Under the pieces are notes generated by a model, which had not been told where the DNA came from, made no database searches, and saw only the letters and a program-made list of their open reading frames with translations. This document shows, piece by piece, positions 1 to 5,845 of a DNA stretch of 12,217 nucleotides. Source of the DNA: a bacterium (GTDB taxonomy: Bacteria > Verrucomicrobiota > Kiritimatiellia > UBA8416); the NCBI GenBank assembly GCA_020048935.1, contig JAIFLS010000194.1, positions 1 to 12,217 of the forward strand, given 5' to 3'. Made by a program: the position numbers and the translations under genes. Within the stretch, counting starts at the first letter, position 1; each line of letters opens with the position of its first letter.

Positions 1-83
1 AGGGCGGACATGATCGCCAGCCGGTTGGGCTCGTGGAAGATCTTTTCCAGCGCATCAAAAGGATTTTGGTCAGATGTGTTCAT
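1..83 (-). CDS. Winged-helix transcriptional regulator, N-terminal fragment (runs off the left edge)
   Basis: Only the first 27 codons are in the window. They read MNTSDQNPFDALEKIFHEPN and continue RLAIMSA. The pattern 'FDALxKxxHEPxRLAIMSAL' is typical of the first helix of small winged-helix regulators (PF13601-like, ArsR/MarR-related), which usually have about 100 residues and bind DNA as dimers. The ATG at 83..81 overlaps the stop of the upstream membrane-protein gene as ATGA, so the two genes are almost certainly co-transcribed and translationally coupled. A palindromic operator lies ahead of the pair, and this protein is the obvious candidate to bind it (inference). The family assignment rests on a short N-terminus, and an ArsR-family protein is the main alternative. 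Confidence 0.72.
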   Translation of the reverse strand, partial: MNTSDQNPFDALEKIFHEPNRLAIMSA

Positions 84-685
84 ATATCGGTATCCTCCAA
101 ACGGTTGCGATAAAGGATGAAGCCGCCCGCCAGTTCGCCGAGTCCGAAGACTATGCCCATTGGCCATGGATTGGTGAAGCACAAGCCTGGGGCGAGCAGG
201 CAGCCCGCGCCGCTGAGCATGTAAAAAATGCCGACAGTATAGTGGATCGATGGAAGCGATTGACGATAGGCGACGTGAACCAGTCCGTAAAGGCACATCC
301 ACGCTCCGAAGAGCAGGTCGTACTGCTCGTGCAGAACCAGGGCCAGGCTGAAAACAGCGCCCATCGCCAGCGCCGGCAACGCATCGGTGGCTGGCTTGAG
401 TTGCATAAAATTGCGCCGTAGCTGTGGATTGCCCAGGAACCAGAGCGCCAGACCGCCGTAGTTCAGCAGCAGCGCGATGGCCAGCACGCCGCCCCAGCCC
501 GCCAGATGGGCGGGGGGTGTGACTGGAAAGCAGGGGCGGCTCAGGACCAAGGCTCCGGCGATGGCGAACACGCCGCCTGCCATGCGTGCCTTGCCGGAAT
601 ACCCCTTGAAACGCTGCCTGGCCAGCACCAGTTCCTGCATCCGGCGGACTTGCCCGATGGCATCATGAATGTGATTTGCAATCAT
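80..685 (-). CDS. Six-helix integral membrane protein of unknown function, coupled to a winged-helix regulator
   Basis: This is a 201-residue protein. The first ~33 residues are soluble and amphipathic (MQELVLARQRFKGYSGKAR). Hydrophobic segments follow at about 35-51, 60-84, 101-119, 123-139, 147-167 and 173-191, so it should be an inner-membrane protein with about six helices. I recognise no catalytic motif or named family. I chose the ATG at 685..683 because GAAAGG lies nine bases upstream. The reading frame stays open to a TTG at 736, but that codon lies inside the operator palindrome and has no ribosome binding site. The stop overlaps the start of the downstream regulator (ATGA). Pairing with a small winged-helix regulator suggests a regulated membrane function, perhaps stress- or envelope-related, but no substrate can be named. 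Confidence 0.8.
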   Translation of the reverse strand: MIANHIHDAIGQVRRMQELVLARQRFKGYSGKARMAGGVFAIAGALVLSRPCFPVTPPAHLAGWGGVLAIALLLNYGGLALWFLGNPQLRRNFMQLKPATDALPALAMGAVFSLALVLHEQYDLLFGAWMCLYGLVHVAYRQSLPSIHYTVGIFYMLSGAGCLLAPGLCFTNPWPMGIVFGLGELAGGFILYRNRLEDTDI

Positions 686-694
686 CTCGTTCAA

Positions 695-700
695 CCTTTC
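695..700 (-). promoter_or_regulatory. Ribosome binding site of the membrane-protein gene
   Basis: On the minus strand this reads GAAAGG, nine bases before the ATG at 685. It decides the start in favour of this ATG over an upstream in-frame TTG at 736. Confidence 0.6.
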
Positions 701-721
701 GATGAATAAGCTACAATATAA

Positions 722-744
722 CAAAGCACTTTGCAAGACAAAGT
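722..744 (-). promoter_or_regulatory. Palindromic CTTTG operator overlapping the promoter of the membrane protein-regulator pair
   Basis: The plus strand carries ACTTTG (728-733), a 5-base spacer, then CAAAGT (739-744), a perfect 6-base inverted repeat. A further CAAAG at 722-726 pairs with the same CTTTG, so three half-sites overlap. On the minus strand TTGTCT (741-736), a 17-base spacer and TATTGT (718-713) form a plausible sigma70-like promoter, with its -35 inside the palindrome. A repressor bound here would block transcription. Autoregulation by the winged-helix protein encoded downstream is inference. Confidence 0.5.
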
Positions 745-992
745 TTAAACTATTTTTGCGGGCCCTGTGGGGCTGTGCGTGTTGTCCATTGTAGCCGTGA
801 TCGGTAATCGCGAAATTAGCGATTCCCCCTTCTCAAAGAGCTTCGGCGGACACAGTCGGCTGTGCATTGCCTACCTGGGGTCGGACTAACTCCTTGATTC
901 GCAACCGCCTTCCGTTTACGCTTGAAGCGTATTTGAAGTTTGGTATGCACGCGGAGCACACCGACAAACCGCCGGGCATACCCGGCACACAA

Positions 993-1043
993 GGCGTCGC
1001 AGCCTATCGCCGCTTGCGCGGCTCAGGCTGAACGCCAGCGTTC
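993..1043 (+). repeat. Nested asymmetric hairpin resembling a degenerate integron attC site
   Basis: Three nested pairs of arms are seen: GGCGT (993-997) with ACGCC (1032-1036), AGCCT (1001-1005) with AGGCT (1025-1029), and GCCGC (1009-1013) with GCGGC (1018-1022) around a TTGC loop. The internal spacers are uneven (3 versus 2 bases, twice), which would leave unpaired extra bases as in attC folds. A second palindrome, GAACGC-CA-GCGTTC (1030-1043), overlaps the right end. From memory, aadA-type attC sites share the AAGCC/GGCTT and GCCGC/GCGGC arms and the AAC...AGCGTT right end. Against this, the right box reads GTTCGCA, not GTTRRRY, and no matching AAC box is visible on the left. It may be a decayed attC or simply an RNA hairpin in the leader of the GAF gene, 13 bases upstream of its ATG. 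Confidence 0.35.
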
Positions 1044-1056
1044 GCAAGGAAAGGCA

Positions 1057-1491
1057 ATGACAAAAAAAGAAAAGACAGAATTCGTCGCCGAAGTCGATGA
1101 AAACACAGTGGCCGGTTGGCAAGCCATCGTAAATCTGATGGCTATGATCTGTGATGTTCCCGCAGGACTGATCAAGAGGGTGACGGCTACAGACATCGAG
1201 GTTTTTGTATCCAGCCAGACCGACGGCAACCCATATCACGTAGGCGACAAAGAGCGATTGGCTGGTTCGGGGCTGTATTGCGAGCACGTTGTTCGCACGG
1301 CTTCGTCCCTTCACGTTCCCGATGCCAGAGCGGACGATAATTGGTGCAAAAATCCGGATATCAAGCTAAACATGATCGCCTACCATGGCTATCCGATCAT
1401 AGCGCCATCGGGAGATGTTTTCGGCACGATCTGTATTCTCGATCAGAAATCCCGCAAGCTTGACTTCGTCACCTCCTTATCCGGAAGATGA
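1057..1491 (+). CDS. GAF-domain-only sensory protein, output domain missing
   Basis: This is a 144-residue soluble protein that is essentially one GAF domain, from WQAIVNLMA at residue 21 to FGTICILD at 122-129. Conserved segments include the SSQTDGNPY loop, GLYCEHVV, LHVPDARADDNW and NPDIKLNMIAYHGYPI. GAF domains bind small ligands such as cyclic nucleotides, haem or nitrate, and this subtype usually precedes a histidine kinase, GGDEF or PAS module. Here the protein ends 15 residues after the last GAF strand, so it is either a stand-alone sensor or the remnant of a larger one. The ATG at 1057 has AAGGAAAGG just upstream (1046-1054), which is preferred to an upstream in-frame start near 940. 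GC is about 54% over 1081-1320, lower than neighbouring genes. It lies 36 bp before the DUF5703 gene and right after the attC-like hairpin. Confidence 0.75.
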   Translation: MTKKEKTEFVAEVDENTVAGWQAIVNLMAMICDVPAGLIKRVTATDIEVFVSSQTDGNPYHVGDKERLAGSGLYCEHVVRTASSLHVPDARADDNWCKNPDIKLNMIAYHGYPIIAPSGDVFGTICILDQKSRKLDFVTSLSGR

Positions 1492-1527
1492 GTAATCCAA
1501 TTGAAGCTTTACAGGCATGAGTGCTGA

Positions 1528-3849
1528 ATGAACTGGTTGGATCCATATAACGTCTGCTGGGAAAGCCAGAGCGCTAATGCGGGCGAGTCGATGCCGGTTT
1601 CGGGTGGGGACATCGGACTGAATCTCTGGGTTGAGAATGATGAGGTGTTATTCTACATCGCCCGGCCCGGCTGCCGCGACGAAAACGGTGCCTTGCTCAA
1701 GCTGGGCCGCGTTCGGCTGGCCCTATCCCCGAATCCATTCCGGAACGCGCAATTCAGCCAGGAACTCAGACTCCGCGACGGAAGCGTTGTGATCAGCAGC
1801 ACGGCTTCGGACGGCAAGTCAACCCGCGTTAAAGTCTGGATCGAAGTGCACCGGCCGGTCATACACGTTGATGTCTCTTCGGATGCCCCGGTCGCGGTCA
1901 GCGCGGCCTATGAAACATGGCGCTCCGAAGACATCGAGCTTCCCAATGATCCCATCAAGTTCGCCCGTCGCGCCATGTGCCAATTGAACTATGCGCAATA
2001 CCCGGGAAAGGTATTCTTAAGGCGGGACAGCATTCACGTAAACCCCGACCACATTCGATTCTTTCACCGTGTCGACAACCGGCAGGACTGTTTCGCTTTC
2101 CAGATCGAGCAACAGCAGCTCCAGGATATCCGGGATACTCTCGTCAATCCCCTGGCAAACCTGACATGGGGCGGCGCCATGACGGGCGACGATCTTGCAT
2201 ATTCCGGCTGCGGAGAAGGTGAGTATGCCGGCTGCGCATTTAAGCATTGGACCTACAAGAGTCAGGACGCCGCCTGCGCCCACCGTCTGCGCATATGCCT
2301 GCACACGGATAATTGCCCGACACAGGCCGATTGGGATGCCCCGCTAAACGCACTCATGCATGCAACGGCGGGATCCGATACCGAATCATGGGAGAGCAAC
2401 TGCAAGTGGTGGACCGGGTTCTGGAACCGCAGCCGCATGGTGATCAACCCCGGACGGGGCGAAGCGGATGCCGGCTGGCGGATCGGACGCAACTACCAGC
2501 TTTTCCGCTACATGCTCGCCAGCAACGTCCATGGACGCGAACCGACGCTTTTCAATGGAGGCCTTTTTACATTTGACCCCCTATTCGTTAATGGCAGGCA
2601 TGGACCCGGATATACACCTGACCACCGTCAATGGGGTGCCGGCCTGACGGCCCAGAATCAGCGGATGCTTGTATGGCCGCTGCTGAAGACGGGCGACTTC
2701 GATCTCATCGAACCCGGATTACGCCTCTATCTGGATGGACTGCCGAATGCCACGGCCAGGGTTCGGCACTACTGGCACCACGACGGATGCTGCTTTACCG
2801 AGCAGACCGCCATCACCGCCCTGCCCGGTGCTGGCGTTTACGGGTTTCACGAGGAGGGCGCGCGCCACAGGCCGCCCGATCTGGAGCCGGGCGTCCAGGT
2901 GAATCCTGCCGTGAAATACATCTACGACTCCCAGCTTGAATATGCCTGGCTGATGTTGCGCCTCCACCAGTTTTCAGGCTCAGACCTGCGGTCTTACCTC
3001 GCCTTCATTGAGCAGGCCGTCATCTTCTATGACGACCATTACCGTTATCGCTGTATGCAGCGGACTGGCACTGAGCTGGACCCGCAGGGCAAGCTTGTCA
3101 TCGAGCCGTCCAACGCCCTTGAATCGCATCCGGACGCGAGGAACCCGACCAGCGTCATTGCCGCCCTGCAACGCCTGCTGGGGGAACTGCTGGCGTTGCC
3201 GGCGTCGACCTTCAGCGCGGAAAAGCTATCCAGGTGGCAGCGTCTGCGCGATGCATTGCCAGCCATGCCGACAGCCGGGAATCCATCGTCAACCTATCTC
3301 AAGCCAGCCGAGAACTATGACCATACCAGTTGGCACTGCCCGGAAATGTATCCCCTCTATCCCTATGAACTTTTCGGGCTCGGGTGGCCGGATCTGGATC
3401 TCATGAAACGCACATCACTGGCGACAGGGGAAGACCGCCTGAAGACGGCCGCATGGCTGCAGGGCAATATCCATGCCGCCCGTCTCGGCGATGCCGCCCT
3501 GGCCCAGGACCTCAATACCAAGAAGCTGGAAAACGGGCCCTACCGCTTCCCGGCGTTCTGGCCGCATGACATTGACTGGGCTCCTGACCATAACTGGGGC
3601 GGCTGCGGCATGATCGGACTGCAGGAGATGCTGATGCAGACGCACTCGCTGCCGGGAGAAACAGGACTGATTCGAATGTTTCCGGCCTGGCCTGGAGATT
3701 GGGACGTTGACTTCAAGCTGTATGCACCGCACCAGACAACGGTGGAGGGCTTGTTTCGAAACGGGCAGCCGGTCCACGTGACCGTGACCCCTCAGGAACG
3801 GCGAAAGGACATCGTCGGCATGTCGGGAGGCATCGGGAATCGAGATTAA
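1528..3849 (+). CDS. DUF5703-containing, GH95-like glycoside hydrolase, cytoplasmic
   Basis: This is a 773-residue protein. The N-terminal beta domain (about 1-260) carries DUF5703 hallmarks: YNVCWESQSANAGESMPV, GGDIGLNLWVE, LFYIARPGCRDENG and LLKLGRVRLALSPNPF. Residues from about 290 look like an (alpha/alpha)6 barrel as in GH95 fucosidases, with PTLFNGGLFTFDP (339-351), IEPSNALESHPDARNP (525-540) and DHNWGGCGMIGLQEMLMQTH (687-706). Asp687 aligns with the conserved Asp of the GH95 'QIDGNFGGTAGIxEML' motif, so hydrolysis by an inverting mechanism is plausible, but no substrate is established. Homologues I know of usually have a signal peptide. This one starts directly at the domain, implying cytoplasmic action. 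The start is fixed by an in-frame TGA immediately before the ATG, although the ribosome binding site is weak. The GH36 gene follows after 102 bp, suggesting a shared galactose- or fucose-containing substrate (inference). Confidence 0.78.
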   Translation: MNWLDPYNVCWESQSANAGESMPVSGGDIGLNLWVENDEVLFYIARPGCRDENGALLKLGRVRLALSPNPFRNAQFSQELRLRDGSVVISSTASDGKSTRVKVWIEVHRPVIHVDVSSDAPVAVSAAYETWRSEDIELPNDPIKFARRAMCQLNYAQYPGKVFLRRDSIHVNPDHIRFFHRVDNRQDCFAFQIEQQQLQDIRDTLVNPLANLTWGGAMTGDDLAYSGCGEGEYAGCAFKHWTYKSQDAACAHRLRICLHTDNCPTQADWDAPLNALMHATAGSDTESWESNCKWWTGFWNRSRMVINPGRGEADAGWRIGRNYQLFRYMLASNVHGREPTLFNGGLFTFDPLFVNGRHGPGYTPDHRQWGAGLTAQNQRMLVWPLLKTGDFDLIEPGLRLYLDGLPNATARVRHYWHHDGCCFTEQTAITALPGAGVYGFHEEGARHRPPDLEPGVQVNPAVKYIYDSQLEYAWLMLRLHQFSGSDLRSYLAFIEQAVIFYDDHYRYRCMQRTGTELDPQGKLVIEPSNALESHPDARNPTSVIAALQRLLGELLALPASTFSAEKLSRWQRLRDALPAMPTAGNPSSTYLKPAENYDHTSWHCPEMYPLYPYELFGLGWPDLDLMKRTSLATGEDRLKTAAWLQGNIHAARLGDAALAQDLNTKKLENGPYRFPAFWPHDIDWAPDHNWGGCGMIGLQEMLMQTHSLPGETGLIRMFPAWPGDWDVDFKLYAPHQTTVEGLFRNGQPVHVTVTPQERRKDIVGMSGGIGNRD

Positions 3850-3906
3850 GACTGCTCGATTGGTATTTGCTTTTTACCGTCATTTCCTTTAAATGCACAC
3901 TTTAAC

Positions 3907-3929
3907 TCTAATACAGCGTTTCGAGAAAC
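3907..3929 (+). promoter_or_regulatory. Possible promoter -10 and palindromic operator ahead of the alpha-galactosidase gene
   Basis: The 102-bp gap before the GH36 gene is AT-rich compared with its flanks. TCTAAT (3907-3912) matches the -10 consensus at five of six bases, but no good -35 lies at the right distance. Immediately downstream, GTTTC-GA-GAAAC (3918-3929) is a perfect inverted repeat with a 2-base centre, a layout suitable for a repressor. Local sugar-responsive control is inference. Confidence 0.3.
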
Positions 3930-3951
3930 AGCAACTAAGGATCACTCTGCT

Positions 3952-5733
3952 ATGACCACAACCCGCATTGCCGGACAGAACGTCCAGATTCAACACGAAA
4001 ATGATACCCTCTCCGTAGAGCTCACGCCACGTGCCGGCGAATGCCCTGGGGTCTCTTATCTTGACATCAAGGTCTCCGCCGCGACGCCTACCCGTCCTTC
4101 CCCGATCTCGCTCGTGTGGGAACAGAAGATGGTCGATATCCACTATGGTGCGGGTGCACAGCGTCACTGGAACCTCGGTGGCATGGGTAGCCGCCGCCTC
4201 AAAGCCAGCGCCGCTTCCCAGGCACCGGCCATCAGCATGTTCAACTATGCAGGCATTAACCGGCTGACACTCGCCGTCGCCGACGCGATCAATACCAGCG
4301 AGCTCATCATCCGGCATGCGGAAGAAACCGGCTGCATCACCTGCACTCTCCAGATATTTGTCGATCCCGTCCCGCCGCTGACCGGCTACACGACCACCAT
4401 CCGCTTCGACACCCGCGAGCAGGCATACTGGGACGCCCTGAAGTCGGTAGCCGACTGGTGGGCGCAGATGCCCGAGTACACCCCGGCATCCGTGCCGGAG
4501 CATGCACGGCTGCCGATGTACTCCTCCTGGTACAGCTTCCACCTCGGGATCACGCCCGAGAACATCGAGGGGCAATGCCGCCTGGCCAAGGAACTCGGCA
4601 TGGATTCGGTCATCGTCGACGACGGCTGGCAGACCGACGACAAGCAGCGGGGCTACGCCTACTGCGGCGACTGGGAGGCGGCCCCCGGCAAGTTCCCGGA
4701 CTTCCGGGCGCATGTCGACCGCGTGCACGCGCTCGGCATGAAATACCTGCTATGGTTCAGTGTCCCCTTCGTCGGCATCCACACCAAGGCCTATGGGCGG
4801 TTCAAGGACAAGTTCCTCAATCCGCCGATGCCAGGTGATGCAAAACCGCGCGAATGGTTCACCCTGGACCCGCGCTTTCCCGATGTGCGCGAGTACCTGA
4901 TCGGCGTCTACGAGCGCTGCATCAAGGAATTCGATCTCGACGGGTTCAAGCTGGACTTCGTGGATTGCTTCGGAACCCACGAATCGACCAAGGACTGCTT
5001 CGGTGACGGCCGCGACTACCAGTCCGTGCCCGAGGCGGCGGACCGGCTACTGACGGACGTCATCGCCCGGCTGCGGGCGATCAAGCCGGATGTGATGATC
5101 GAGTTCCGCCAGGCCTACATCGGCCCCGTCATGCGCAAGTACGGCAACATCTTCCGAGTGGGTGACGAACCGAACAACACGGCTGGCAACCGGCTGGGCT
5201 CCATGCTGCTGCGCGCGCTAAGTGGAAACACCGCCATCCATTCCGATATGGTCATGTGGCATTACGAGGACACCGTCGAGAGCGCGGCCATGCAGCTTAT
5301 CCATGCCCTCTTCACCGTGCCGCAGATCTCGGTGCGACTCGACGAGATCCCCGAAACACACGTGGCCATGATCCGGCGCTATCTCGCCTTCTGGCGTGAG
5401 CACCGCGATGTGCTGCTCGATGGCGAGATCCGTCCGCTGCAACCGCAGCACGCCTATCCAGTCGTCATCAGCGAGACCGCCCGGAAGATCGCGGCCGCGG
5501 CCTATGCCAACGGGTTCGTACCGCTGCCGGCGGTGGGATCACGCACGCTGCTGCTTGCCAACGGCACGCTGGATGACCGCGTCGTCATCGAGTTGCCGGA
5601 AGCCCTCGGCCAGCGCCGCCTGCAGATCTGGAGCTGCACGGGCGAATACCTGCTTGACGAGCAGCGCGACTTCCCCGCCGGCCCGCAAGCCCTGCCGATC
5701 CCACCAGCCGGAACCGCCGTCATCGGCGACTGA
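3952..5733 (+). CDS. Alpha-galactosidase-like glycoside hydrolase, GH36/clan GH-D
   Basis: This is a 593-residue protein with a beta-sandwich N-terminus (about 1-155), a (beta/alpha)8 barrel (about 180-480) and a small C-terminal beta domain. Clan GH-D motifs are in order: SSWYSFHLGI (191-200), VDDGWQTDD (222-230), KYLLWFSVPFVG (264-275), DGFKLDF (330-336) and FRVGDEPNN (401-409). By family comparison Asp335 of the K-x-D motif is the nucleophile and Asp405 the acid/base, giving retaining hydrolysis of terminal alpha-galactosides. There is no signal peptide, so it probably acts in the cytoplasm on raffinose- or melibiose-type sugars or galactose-containing glycans. It is shorter than the ~720-residue classical GH36 enzymes, so related activities such as alpha-N-acetylgalactosaminidase are possible. 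AAGGA at 3937-3941 supports the start. The DUF5703 gene upstream is a likely partner. Confidence 0.87.
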   Translation: MTTTRIAGQNVQIQHENDTLSVELTPRAGECPGVSYLDIKVSAATPTRPSPISLVWEQKMVDIHYGAGAQRHWNLGGMGSRRLKASAASQAPAISMFNYAGINRLTLAVADAINTSELIIRHAEETGCITCTLQIFVDPVPPLTGYTTTIRFDTREQAYWDALKSVADWWAQMPEYTPASVPEHARLPMYSSWYSFHLGITPENIEGQCRLAKELGMDSVIVDDGWQTDDKQRGYAYCGDWEAAPGKFPDFRAHVDRVHALGMKYLLWFSVPFVGIHTKAYGRFKDKFLNPPMPGDAKPREWFTLDPRFPDVREYLIGVYERCIKEFDLDGFKLDFVDCFGTHESTKDCFGDGRDYQSVPEAADRLLTDVIARLRAIKPDVMIEFRQAYIGPVMRKYGNIFRVGDEPNNTAGNRLGSMLLRALSGNTAIHSDMVMWHYEDTVESAAMQLIHALFTVPQISVRLDEIPETHVAMIRRYLAFWREHRDVLLDGEIRPLQPQHAYPVVISETARKIAAAAYANGFVPLPAVGSRTLLLANGTLDDRVVIELPEALGQRRLQIWSCTGEYLLDEQRDFPAGPQALPIPPAGTAVIGD

Positions 5734-5734
5734 G

Positions 5735-5757
5735 CGAGGCATCGTCGTTACGCCTCG
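5735..5757 (+). terminator. Hairpin after the alpha-galactosidase gene, weak terminator candidate
   Basis: CGAGGC (5735-5740) and GCCTCG (5752-5757) form a perfect 6-bp stem around an 11-base loop, starting two bases after the stop codon. No T-run follows, so it might attenuate transcription or protect the mRNA 3' end instead of acting as a true intrinsic terminator. Confidence 0.3.
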
Positions 5758-5831
5758 TCGGCTTAAACGTCGTCGGACTCTTTATCATTACCTTGTGGCT
5801 CATGAATGCGATTGCCAGCGTGGCGATAGAT

Positions 5832-5836
5832 GGAGG
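5832..5836 (+). promoter_or_regulatory. Ribosome binding site that fixes a TTG start for the radical SAM gene
   Basis: GGAGG lies nine bases before TTG at 5846. The open frame extends far upstream into the GH36 gene, but the protein family begins with the (M)KTLVLTPPL strand encoded here, so this site decides the start. Confidence 0.7.
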
Positions 5837-5845
5837 TCGGCCGTA

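Larger units (their letters stand above)
686..1056. other. 371-bp gene-free, hairpin-rich intergenic region between divergent genes
   Basis: No convincing gene is present. The left end holds the operator/promoter of the minus-strand pair. The rest contains a series of perfect short inverted repeats: AATCGC/GCGATT (806-811 and 819-824), CACAG/CTGTG with a TCGG loop (851-864), TACGCT/AGCGTA with a 3-base loop (917-931), and GCCGGG/CCCGGC with a CATA loop (971-986). The attC-like hairpin at 993-1043 follows. None has a T-tract, so these are not typical terminators. I found no strong promoter for the plus-strand GAF gene. An open frame from 940 continues into that gene, but it has no ribosome binding site and an unremarkable sequence. 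Confidence 0.6.

Noticed and set aside
940..1056. Extension of the GAF gene upstream to 940
   Set aside because: No ribosome binding site at 940, the extra residues do not resemble the family, and they overlap the hairpins. AAGGAAAGG before the ATG at 1057 is much better.
1488..1520. A 10-codon ATG frame (MSNPIEALQA) overlapping the GAF stop codon
   Set aside because: Too short and without a binding site of its own. It does not continue the GAF protein into an output domain, so it is not evidence of a simple frameshift.
5396..5845. Upstream extension of the radical SAM frame into the alpha-galactosidase gene
   Set aside because: The extra 150 codons overlap the GH36 gene and read as arginine/serine-rich nonsense. 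GGAGG before the TTG at 5846 marks the true start.
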